DNA of 64,000 nt from Bromus sterilis (lineage: Eukaryota > Streptophyta > Magnoliopsida > Poales > Poaceae), in assembly GCA_950022295.1 (NCBI GenBank), contig OX465598.1:120387001-120451000 (forward strand), given 5' to 3'. The position numbers and the translations under genes are program-made. Positions 11,906 through 20,581 of the stretch are shown piece after piece. The notes below the pieces were generated by a model, which worked only from the letters and a program-made list of their open reading frames with translations, was not told where the DNA came from and did not search any database. How positions within the stretch are numbered: the first letter of the stretch is position 1; each line of letters begins with the position of its first letter.

Positions 11906-11922
11906 GCAATTTCCTAGTAGTG
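11906..11922 (-). repeat. CACTA terminal inverted repeat
   Basis: Minus strand CACTACTAGGAAATTGC, ending exactly where sequence shared with the second T LTR (near 42460) begins. Confidence 0.85.
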
Positions 11923-13124
11923 GCACGCGCAGAGCGCGTCTAGTGCACGACATATGCCTGGCCATCACGACACGGGTGGCATAGGTGAACTTTTCATGTG
12001 GCCCAAGGTGTCCGATAGCCCTTTCAACACCGATCAGCAAGGTACCATTGACTGGTCAAGGGGAGCTACAGGGTGAGCTTATCTTCAAGGGGAAGTTTAC
12101 TGTTGCAAACTTGGGAGACAAGCTAGGGCCAAATGGTGGAGTGTGGGAGGGAGAGGTGTTGTCACCTAGGCTTGTGGTTGGAAGGACTAGCATTCTGGAA
12201 AGTTTGAGCTCCATTGGACAAAGGAACAATGCACTTCCATTGTAAAGCACTAGATTGACCAGGAATGCTTTGTTGAAGTTAGCATCCTCTAGGCTTGATG
12301 GAATTGGATGAAATTTGGTGGAGTGAGGTCATTTGGGGGTGTGCATAGGTGTGCAAAGTTTCATGGTTAGGGGAAACTTCTAGCTAGCACTTGCTTCTCA
12401 AGATGCTCTGCTGGCCAGAAACTTGGTTTGATGTTCTGATCACATAGCTGGTTGGGTTTGTCTCAAACTTAGTTTAGGAGAATCTTTTGGGTGTGGAAAT
12501 ATGCACAAAACTTTTGAAGTCCAATGGGTTACCCTATCATGCACTTGCTTCACATTGCCCCCTTGCTGCATCCAAACTTTGGGAATTTTGGTATGGAGTT
12601 TGGCAAGTCCCCTAAGGCTGAAATTTGGCATGGCCTCATGATATGATCACAAGAGTATGCACAAACAATTTCACCGGCAATGGATATAGATAAATGACAC
12701 TTCCTTCACAAACTGCCATTGTGCCCCCACAGACAAATGAATTTCTCTTGAGGAAAAATCCACTTCTGCCATGCAATGTTTTTGGAGATTTCGGCTAGAA
12801 ATGGCATCAAGGATATGTGGGAATTATTTGGGGATTTATGGAGCAATATAAATAGGGGTTGCTTCACAATCCTCAAATAAAGGGGAATATTCCTCTTATT
12901 GGAAAAGGAATATGTGGCATGAATAAAAAGTTGGCTTGGATGGGGTGGATCAAAGGGATGATCAAAGGAAATGTCTAGGGAATCATAGGCTACTTGAGCA
13001 AGGAAAGAAAATATGCTCGAGTTCCAAGTACAAAGAGTTGCTCAAAATCAGATCAACTAGCAAATCCAGAAATAAATCAGAAAAGTTTTTGGAAAAAGAA
13101 AGTTCAAAAATCCAAGGTGTCACA
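11923..13124 (-). repeat. T: 3' LTR, interrupted by CACTA
   Basis: Similar over its length to 42460-43599. It ends GGTGTCACA, so the LTR begins TGTGACACC on the minus strand. To its right are a polypurine tract (minus strand AAGGGGGGTAGG) and a tail like that of Tekay-type gypsy elements, now split by element G. This makes it the 3' LTR of a minus-strand element. The remainder of the LTR lies beyond the CACTA transposon, outside the window. Confidence 0.8.
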
Positions 13125-13127
13125 AAC

Positions 13128-13132
13128 CTACC
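13128..13132. other. Target-site duplication CTACC (element G, left copy)
   Basis: CTACC directly precedes the left LTR of G and recurs at 32989-32993 after its right LTR. It lies inside the polypurine tract of T. Confidence 0.95.
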
Positions 13133-13686
13133 TGTCGTGGAAAAGTCACGCCAGATGTCCGTAGAGTCAGACTTATCGCGGGACCTTTGCTGCGAGGCGA
13201 TTTCGAGGAGAGAGTCGACGTAGGCACGATACTCGGCGAGTTACCCAGGTTCGGCCCCGACGGTGCGATAAAGACCTACTACTGCTTTTTGACTATAGGG
13301 GGATCGACTCCTCAATAGGAAGAGTCGATCGTATCGATTACAGTGGTGATATTTCGCCGGCTTAGTCTCGTGGAGATCTAGGCTCTGGAGCGAGTTGTCT
13401 AAACCTGGCTTGAGGTAAGTTCTGACTCTAGCTCCCGTGGTCCTTGGCTTATAAAGGTTCCGGGTCCCGGGATTCCTAGAGTCCGACTCCTATACGATAT
13501 GGAGTTCTATTCTATTTTACAAATCTGCTATGTGCTATACAAGGTAAGTCGAATTCCTTCTAGGGCTTCAATCTTCACGCTTGGCACGTCAGACTCCTCA
13601 TCGGGTCTTCTTTATGGGCCTTCATATGTAAGTCGGCCCGGAGATTCCTAATGCCGGGTCTATGGGCCTGATCCATCCCCCCGACA
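13133..13686 (-). repeat. G 3' LTR
   Basis: 554 bases, TGTCGTGG to CCCCGACA on the plus strand. On the minus strand it starts TGTCGGGGGGATGG. A TATAAG-like box (minus CTTTATAAGCC) lies near 13450, in the U3/R position expected for the promoter. Confidence 0.93.
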
Positions 13687-13697
13687 TTAGCCCCCAG
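13687..13697 (-). other. Polypurine tract of G
   Basis: Minus strand CCTGGGGGCTAA directly abuts the LTR start TGTCGGGG. It would prime plus-strand DNA synthesis. Confidence 0.75.
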
Positions 13698-14120
13698 GAT
13701 TATTGTGATTCTTCAGTCTTCACAGCAATCTTCTTCTATCTTCTTTATTGCCACCGGCTCTTCATGGATCAAGGACCGACTTTATGCTTGACGTTGATTG
13801 GGAGTCGGACTCGTCTCTCTTCAGTCTTGCTTCAATTCCTTGATCTTTATGGAGTCGGCTTGAATTAGTTATAATCTGATGCTTTACTAGAAGTCGACGC
13901 CTAACTCTTTTTGGCTTCTCGTTTCCTCTTACTTGAAAATTTCTCCTTTGACTTTTGGTCAAAGATTCGGTTCAGTTTTTATTATCACATTGCCCGAAAC
14001 GCCGGTTAAAGGCATTGAAGTTTGTAGTGGGAATCGAGGAGTCTTTTCATAAATGCCATCTACCATGGGTAGTTATCCCTTGTTTATTGTGGCATTAATG
14101 GACACTCTCCATGAATCTAT

Positions 14121-14128
14121 TATAAATA
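14121..14128 (+). promoter_or_regulatory. TATA box of the antisense B3 gene
   Basis: TATAAATA lies 71 bases before the ATG at 14192, leaving room for a start site about 30 bases downstream and a C/T-rich leader. The promoter is separate from the G LTR and points opposite to the polyprotein. Confidence 0.6.
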
Positions 14129-14191
14129 TCCCTTGGACAGCTTGATTATTCAAGCGCATCCTATCCTCTTCTTCCACTTCCTGCTTTCTCC

Positions 14192-14766
14192 ATGGCACCT
14201 AAGCTAGAGACCTCTTCGCCTTTTGCATCCAATGAGCCTGATCCTCGTGCAAGTACTCGAGGTCGCGGACGTGGTCGTGGTCGTGGCCGTGGTAGAGGTC
14301 GTGGCCGTGGCAGAGGTAGGGGAAGAAGTTCTCGTGTTGCCTCTCCTTCTCAATCTCCCCCTTCTTCTCCTGAGAGGAATGAATTCGTGGTCCATATCTG
14401 GACGATTCGTCGCTGGATCAAACTTCCTAAGTCTTTTTCACAACTTTTTTTGACTCATCGCCTTCGGGTCTTTCGCTCCGATCTGATGGATGTCCTCATG
14501 GGCCTGTTTGGGTGAAAATTAGTTTTTCTAACCAAGGCACCATGTTTTTTGAGAAAGGTTGGAAAACTTTTCTTCGCTCCACGAATATTTCTCGAGGAGA
14601 CACCATTATCTTCAAATTTGATGGTGAAGACACCTTGTCAGCTAGGATCTTCGACTCGGATGGAGACCGAGAATGCTGTTGTGTGGAGAGCTCCAGCGAT
14701 GAAGAGCTCCTTAGTGAAGAAGAAGTTTCAACAGAGGATGAAGCCGACTCTGAAGAAGATGCCTGA
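14192..14766 (+). pseudogene. Antisense RG-repeat/B3-domain protein gene inside G
   Basis: Runs opposite to gag-pol between integrase and the 3' LTR. The start at 14192 is in a good context (CTCCATGG). Order: about 23 ordinary residues; a run of about 12 Arg-Gly pairs (residues 24-46), encoded by an imperfect CGTGGT repeat; a Ser/Pro linker; then a B3-like DNA-binding domain opening with KLPKSFSQLF. The frame then breaks at a run of seven T (14445-14451) and continues in another frame with GPVWVKISF, FFEKGWKTFL and ISRGDTIIFKFDG, the classic second half of B3. It ends in an acidic Ser/Glu tail (SSSDEELLSEEE) and a stop at 14766. B3 domains bind DNA in plant transcription factors. A one-base homopolymer shift is the only break seen, so it was intact recently or the break is a sequencing slip. 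No similar retroelement gene is known to me. Confidence 0.75.
14263..14330 (+). repeat. CGTGGT-type microsatellite encoding (Arg-Gly)n
   Basis: Imperfect hexanucleotide repeat (CGTGGT, CGTGGC, AGAGGT) that stays in frame and encodes the Arg-Gly run of the antisense gene. RG-rich segments commonly bind RNA or other nucleic acids. Confidence 0.85.
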
Positions 14767-14790
14767 AGATGTGGGTTTTTCTTCTTAGTA

Positions 14791-14884
14791 CTCCCTCCGA
14801 TCCATAATAAGTGTCGCACATTTTGTACTAAGCTAGTACAAACTTTGTACTAGGTGAGCGACACTTATTATGGATCGGAGGGAG
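14791..14884. mobile_element. Stowaway MITE
   Basis: 94 bases with perfect 27-base terminal inverted repeats starting CTCCCTCCGATCCATAATAA, flanked by TA on both sides (14789-14790 and 14885-14886). It is the TA-target, Tc1/mariner-derived Stowaway type common in grasses. It lies 24 bases after the stop codon of the antisense B3 gene, so in that gene's 3' untranslated region. Confidence 0.95.
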
Positions 14885-15059
14885 TAGTAGTTTGCCGGGT
14901 TTGGCTTTTTCTTGTAAGGTTGCCTCCTTTGATGTAAGACCCATTTGGTTTGATGAATGAAATCTATGAACTTTTTGTTGAGTCCATGAGTTTATGAGTC
15001 GGTTTTTATTCCTGACTTGAAATGTTTTCTCGGAGTGTATGAGAGCCGACCACTTATGA

Positions 15060-15710
15060 TAGTGTATGTATCTGTAGCCCCCTGAGTTGATTGTAGTATC
15101 TCTTAATCGACTCATAAGTTAGATCGACTTGTAACCCCCATGAGATGTATGGTCATGTTTATATGCCGTACCGGTTCATCAAAGAAGATTTTGTGTTTAT
15201 GACACTTGCTTCGAAGTGGTGTAGCCCCCAAGTGTCGGGTTGTCTTGCCTGCAGCAACCTGGAACTTTACAATTTCTTGCATATTTTTTGAAGTGTTACT
15301 CCCCAAGAGTCCGTATATTCAGCTGGGTGATGTACCGAGTCTTCTTTTGAGAAGAAACCTTGAAGTGTAGTCCCTATGAGTCGGTGTGTGCATCTGTGTG
15401 CAGTGCCGAGTCACATAGGTTTATCTTTGAATTTGCCAAGTCACATAGACATGACACGATGGGTTTTATTCCCAGTTTCCAAATAAGTCGGCGAGGGCCG
15501 GTTCGACGAATGTCGATATTCATATGTATGGCGAGAGCCGTTGCGACCAAAGTCGACTTTATATATGCAGAAGATGTAATGAAAAAATTGTAGTCCCCAT
15601 GAGTCAGTATGAGCATCTTTTGTGTCATACTGAGTCATAGAGAATTTTTGAGCTATAGTCCCCATGAGTCAGTATGAGCATCTTTTGTGTCATACTGAGT
15701 CACACAAGTC
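15060..15710. repeat. Irregular repeats with GAGTC and C-tract motifs
   Basis: At least seven diverged copies of a motif like TAGTCCCCATGAGTC occur near 15067, 15133, 15222, 15295, 15367, 15591 and 15657. The last two are near-identical 47-base units 66 bases apart. On the minus strand the core (GGGGGCTAC) resembles the G polypurine tract (GGGGGCTAA). No gene is seen here. Confidence 0.7.
15487..15561. repeat. GGCGAGAGCCG...AAGTCGACTT minisatellite, first cluster
   Basis: Two copies of a unit of roughly 40 bases of the form GGCGAGAGCCGTTGCGACNNAAGTCGACTT. They belong to the same repeat as the cluster at 16311-16478. Confidence 0.75.
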
Positions 15711-16310
15711 AATGCTCAAGATGTATTTTTTTGGAAAAAATGAAAAGAGTATGTAATGATGCTAATATATGCAAAAATAAAATATAAAGGCTCATATATA
15801 GAAGTCGACTCTGGATTCATCTTTTCCTCATCTTCTCTTTGTTGAGAAATTTTTTGGGTTATCCATGAGTCAGAACTCCTCTGTATGCCGTCTCACATTG
15901 ATCAGTGTTTTATCCGTTTGCTTTAAAACTTCTTCTTGAGAGTTTTTAGCCGGGTTTCGCGTATTTAGATCGTATGAGTATAAGCTATACAGGTCGAGCC
16001 GTGTTTTGCCATCTCATGTATATGCCGGGATTTCTTCAGATAAGAGTCGATGAGTGACATCGAGCCCCCCTACTTCCCCTGAATAAGCTTATAAACAATT
16101 ATTTTTACATATATATATGCCGAGTTTACGGATAAAGAGTCAATGATTGTCATCAAACTCCCCGATTCCACTGAATAAGAAATATACATGCTCAGTACCA
16201 ATAGAGGGGTAGATAAAGCCCCCAGGTCTCTGAGATATAATAATGAAATGTATGCAAATGTATGATGCAAAAAATAAATGACATGGAACAAAAAGTAAAG
16301 TGGAGTCGAT
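15711..16310. other. G 3' region without genes
   Basis: AT-rich sequence with more scattered GAGTC motifs and short C-tracts (16064, 16218). No coding potential or promoter that I can support. Confidence 0.5.
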
Positions 16311-16478
16311 ATGGCGGGAGCCGTTGCGACGCAAGTCGACTTAGTTGTATGTGGCGAGAGCCAGCGCGACAGAAGTCGACTTATGTATATGTTGATGGCG
16401 AAAGCCGGCACGACTAATGTCGGCTTATATATATATATATATATTGTGGCGAAAGCCAGTGCGACATATGTCGACTTG
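16311..16478. repeat. GGCGAGAGCCG...AAGTCGACTT minisatellite, second cluster
   Basis: Four copies at 16311, 16351, 16396 and 16447, with an (AT)n run at 16427-16445 between the last two. Each unit ends in the palindrome AAGTCGACTT or a variant. Tandem repeats between pol and the 3' LTR are an established habit of Tat elements. Confidence 0.8.
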
Positions 16479-16484
16479 GTGAAG

Positions 16485-18227
16485 CGTACAGTAATGTTCC
16501 TGTTTCTACTCAAGTGTAATATGGACGGAGTTGTGCGATGTTCCACGTCCTGGGAGTCTCCTCCATGCTTGTGTGCGTGTCCGCTTTCTCTCGTATATCC
16601 TCTAGGTAGTAGGACCCGTTGTACAGGTTCTTGCTGACCACAAATGGCCCTTCCCATGAAGAGGATAACTTGTGCATTCCATCTCTTTTCTGTATGAGTC
16701 AGAGCACCAAATCACCTTCCAAGAAAGTCCGACTTTTGATGCGACAGCTATGGTAGCGTCGTAGATCTTGTTGGTAGATAGCTGACTGAGCTGCAGCCAA
16801 ATCTCGTTTTTCATCGATAATATCCAAGGCGTCCTGTCTTGCTTTCTCATTTTCGGCTTCTACGTAAGCACTAACTCGAGGTGAGTCGTGACGTATGTCA
16901 ATTGGGAGGACGGCTTCCGCTCCATAAACTAGGAAGAAGGGCGTATAGATTGTCGACCTGTTGGGAGTCGTCCGGATGCTCCATAATACTAAGGGTAATT
17001 CCTCCTCCCAGCAACCCGGCGTCCTTTTCAAAGGAACAACGAGTCGGGGTTTGATGCCTCGGAGCAACTCTTGGTTGGCTCTCTCGGCTTGTCCGTTGGA
17101 CTGTGTGTGCGCCACTGATGCAAGGTCAGTCGGATGTGCTCGTTCTGGAAGAATCGCTGCATAACCCCTTCTGATAGGTTAGAACCGTTATCAGTGATGA
17201 TGCTGTGGGGATAGCCGAATCTGTATATGATCTTTTTCAAGAATTTCAGCGTTGTTGTAGCGTCGCATTTGCTGACCGGCTCTGCTTCGACCCATTTGGT
17301 GAATTTGTCCACTGCCACTAATACGTGGGTATTCTTGTTGGCCGGCCTTTTGAAAGGCCCCACGATATCAAGTCCCCATACTGCAAAGGGCTAGGTAATA
17401 GGAATCATCCTGAGTTCTTGAGCCAGCACGTGAGCTTTTTTCACATAGCGCTGACATCCATCACATTTCTTGACTATGTCCTCTGCATCCGCATGAACTG
17501 TGAGCCAGTAGAAGCCGTGTCGAAAGGCTTTAGCGAGAAGCGAACGAGAGCCGTCATGGTGTCCGCAATCTCCAGAGTGTATTTCATTGAGGATGGCTCT
17601 GCCTTCTTCTGGTGAAACACATCTCTGAAAAACATCTGCGGCACTTCGCCGATGTAACTCACCATTGATGAGTACAAAGGATTGGCTTGTCCTGAAGATT
17701 TGTCTAGCCAATATCTCATCTTGAGGAAGTATTCCTCGAGTCTTGTAATCCAAGTAAGGTACGACCCATGAGGGTGTAGCATGTATTGCAACGACTAGAG
17801 TCGGCTCTGGATCCGACTCTGCTATGTCTTGCTCTGTTGGTGGTTGTACAGACGGCTTTGTTAGGATATCCAGGAATACGTTTGGAGGGACCGGCTTTCG
17901 CTGAGAGCCGAGTCGGGAGAGGGCATCTGCTGCTTCATTTTCCCTACGGTCCACGTGATCCACCTGATACCCAACAAAAAATCTGGCTTGTCTTTGCACC
18001 TCTCGTCGATAAGCTGCCATTATGGGATTTTTGGAGTCCCATTTTCCTGACACTTCTTGAGAAACGAGATCAAAGTCGCCATAGCATTGGATCCAACTTC
18101 ATTTCACGAGCCAGCCGTAGTCCATGAAGCAAGGCTTCATATTCTGCTGCATTGTTGGTACAAGTGAAATGCAGCTGTAGAACATAGCAGAATTTCTCCC
18201 CTTTAGGTGAGGTAAGAACCACGCCGG
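16485..18227 (-). pseudogene. G RNase H (C-terminal part) and integrase
   Basis: The continuation of the G polyprotein after the copia insertion. From 18227 down: the rest of RNase H (NNAAEYEALLHGLRLARE), then the His-Cys zinc finger (HSGDCGHHDG ... KKCDGCQ, near 17470-17560), the integrase core (GLDIVGPFKRP, ITDNGSN) and AHTQSNGQAERANQE with the catalytic Glu near 17090. Decay: a TGG-to-TAG stop just before PFAVWGLDIVG (17393), a frameshift near 17110, and a stop after LEGDLVL (16699). The conserved tail (KLSSSWEGPF) can still be read to about 16600. Confidence 0.92.
18223..18227. other. Target-site duplication GCCGG (element K, left copy)
   Basis: GCCGG before the left LTR of K recurs at 28253-28257 after the right LTR. 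Removing K and one copy rejoins the G RNase H frame (GSGAG from the right side, VVLTSPKGE on the left). Confidence 0.97.
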
Positions 18228-20015
18228 TGTTGGGGTTCGGGGCAGAAAACACAAATTTTTCCTTGACCTACGATACCCAATCCCAAGACCTATGCTATGC
18301 TGATGCAAGTAACGGACAGAAATAGATCACATACCAGTATGTAGTCCGTTAAGCGGTAAACGTTCCCGCATGAACGTGGTTGGTGTAGTCGTACCGGCAA
18401 TCCCCGATGCCGCGCAGATCCACGATGACTCCTGTAGCCACCCGATCCTTGCAGACCGATGATGGGATTACGTCCCCGTCGGAACGTTGCTGATGAAGAC
18501 CTCGTGATACGACCACGACGATGAAGTAGCACCACAAGTGTAGTGCCTCGCGGGATTATACACATACAGTATACCCGACGTCCCTCCGGGATCCGAACCA
18601 GTAGAGCAGCGGAAAGAAGATGGATTCAGATCCCGATTCCAGCAGCACGACGGCATGCGTATAGTGGAGAAATCCCCAACCCAGAGCAGCCTCCAAACAA
18701 GGGGAGTCCACTCAAAGGAAGGAGAAAGGAGGGAGACAGATGAGAAACTTTTCTCAAAAAATTCATGATTAAAAGGGCACCTCTACCCCTCCTTATATAG
18801 GCCAAGGAGGGGTGACACCCCCCCTTCCCCTTCCGGGGTGGGACTAATCCCAAGGGGGGGGTTATGGCGCACCAATAAGGGGGGTGGGCCCCCTCATGGC
18901 GCCATGGCCCATGGGGGAAGACTCCCTCTCCCCCTAATGGGCCCTATGAGGCCCATATGCCTTTTAATTCATTTTTAATTATATTTTAAATAAATTTTAA
19001 TATTTAATTCAGATAATTAAATAATAAAATATATATTAAACATTATTAAATATATTTTGAACCTTTCAAAATACCCGGAACAACTTCCGGCCTTCATCGG
19101 AACAATTCCGGTCATCACTCTCCAATTTCTCCGGTGATCCCGAATCAATCCTTACTGCGTCGAGTACCCTTAAGTGTAACACCCTACGGTCCGGGAAACA
19201 GCAGACATGATCGAGACAACTCTCATTGATCAATGACTAATCAATTGGACCTGGTTACAATCCTTGATAGCCCCTGCGCTTCCACCGAATGAACTTCAAT
19301 CGATGTTGGATCCGTTAACCGTGTGCCTGTTCCCTTTGTCCCATGGTACTTTGCTTGTCCGAGGTTTGATCATCGGTATCCAATATACCTAGTTCGTCCT
19401 CGTTCTCAACAAACAAGTTTACTCGTTCCCGTGATATTACAACTTCGTGACCTAGTCACACGTTTGCAAACTTTATGATGTAACATCACCGAGTGGGCCC
19501 AGAGTACCTATCCGTCACACGGATGGACAAATCCCGCTTTGATCTATTTGCATACTCATCAACCATCTATTTCGGAATACCCAAAGTGCACCGTTATAGC
19601 CAGCATATTTCAGTCAGGCGGTGGGATACAAATAAAAGTCTCCTCATAGATGACAATTACGTATGATCATTGCGGTCAAAGGATCTGGTCACTACGTTAT
19701 AGTTATCGCAATGTCGAACTATGTGACTTGATCACATCGCAACACTTCTGGTGGGTGTATGTCCATCATATCATTATCCAATGATACGACTCCATTGTCA
19801 ACAGACGCCATTGTCTCATGATCAGGAAACCTTGATCATCAATCGCCCAATGGACTAGTATACTAGGGTTTACTAGGGACCTGGTTGTCTATATACCACA
19901 CCTGTATTAATGTTTCCTCTTAATACAGTTCTAGCATAGTATCAAACGTATTATGAACTAATGGAATATGCTCGATAAAACATATTTTATTTGCCTCTAG
20001 GGCACATTCCCAACA
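18228..20015 (-). repeat. K 3' LTR
   Basis: 1788 bases, TGTTGGGGTTCGGGG to GCACATTCCCAACA on the plus strand. A TATA-like box (minus CCTATATAAGGAGG) lies near 18790-18800. Palindromic CCGGAA...TTCCGG motifs at 19075-19140 number one fewer than in the other LTR. Confidence 0.95.
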
Positions 20016-20035
20016 ATCTCCCACTTGCACTAGAG
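20016..20035 (-). other. Polypurine tract of K
   Basis: Minus strand GCAAGTGGGAGATTG runs into the LTR start TGTTGGGAATG. The same AAGTGGGAGATTG context is usual for Angela and BARE elements, from memory. Confidence 0.85.
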
Positions 20036-20116
20036 TACAAATAATCTAGTTGCATTTTGTCTGGATCATAACTCCTTATTGATCATGCTTGCCCGTGGAA
20101 GAGGTTGTATCAACGG

Positions 20117-20581
20117 TCTGGGTACCATTCAGAACCGTATGTCCTTTTGCAAATCATAATGTCACCTAATTTGACATTCCTTCATTATCCACTATAATGA
20201 TGAGGTATATATATTTGGCGGTGAAATGAGACTTCGTTTGCTGTGTCACAGCAATGACATCCGGTGGGTCACGCGGACTTTCCCATAGTCATGCACACTT
20301 GAAACTCACTCAATCAGAAGTCGAACTTCTTAAGCCATAATATAACTCCTGCTACTTCTAATGCAGCCACATCAATGTAGATTCAATCCTTAGTGCATTG
20401 TATGCAACTTTGATGTCTAACCATGTTTCTTTCAACTTAGGCATTCATTAGTATGATATCTCAATTTTCTAGGTTAGTATCAAAACTTGAACCAGCATAA
20501 CATTTATGGTCAAGTCCACTATCCTTTACAAATTTGAGATGTATCCTCAGTTCTCTTCAGACACTGAAGGATAAACTTAAC
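20117..20581 (-). pseudogene. Relic of copia reverse transcriptase end and RNase H
   Basis: Stops and shifts fill every frame, but short blocks translate to family motifs in the right order and spacing. VKFILQCLKRTEDTSQIC (20581-20524) matches the copia block VKHILKYLKRTKD. VAALEVAGVILWLKK (20370-20326) matches the RNase H block around EAEYIAASEAAKEAIWLKK. GDIMICKRTYGSEWYPD (20167-20117) matches GDVKICKVHTDLNVADP. The 160 bases between the last two equal the expected spacing. The polypurine tract follows directly, as in copia. Confidence 0.8.

Larger units (their letters stand above)
8570..11922 (-). mobile_element. CAC: right part of a CACTA (En/Spm-like) DNA transposon
   Basis: The terminus at 11922 reads, on the minus strand, CACTACTAGGAAATTGC, a typical CACTA terminal inverted repeat. 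Inside it are a subterminal repeat region (11545-11890) and a TNP2-type transposase pseudogene on the minus strand. The transposon is cut at 8570 by Ath-A and its other end is outside the window. It sits in the 3' LTR of element T. The three bases after the end (GCA, 11923-11925) are the likely target duplication. Confidence 0.9.

Noticed and set aside
18543..18853. Frames that recur identically at 26757-27067
   Set aside because: They are the same LTR sequence twice; they mark the K LTRs, not genes.
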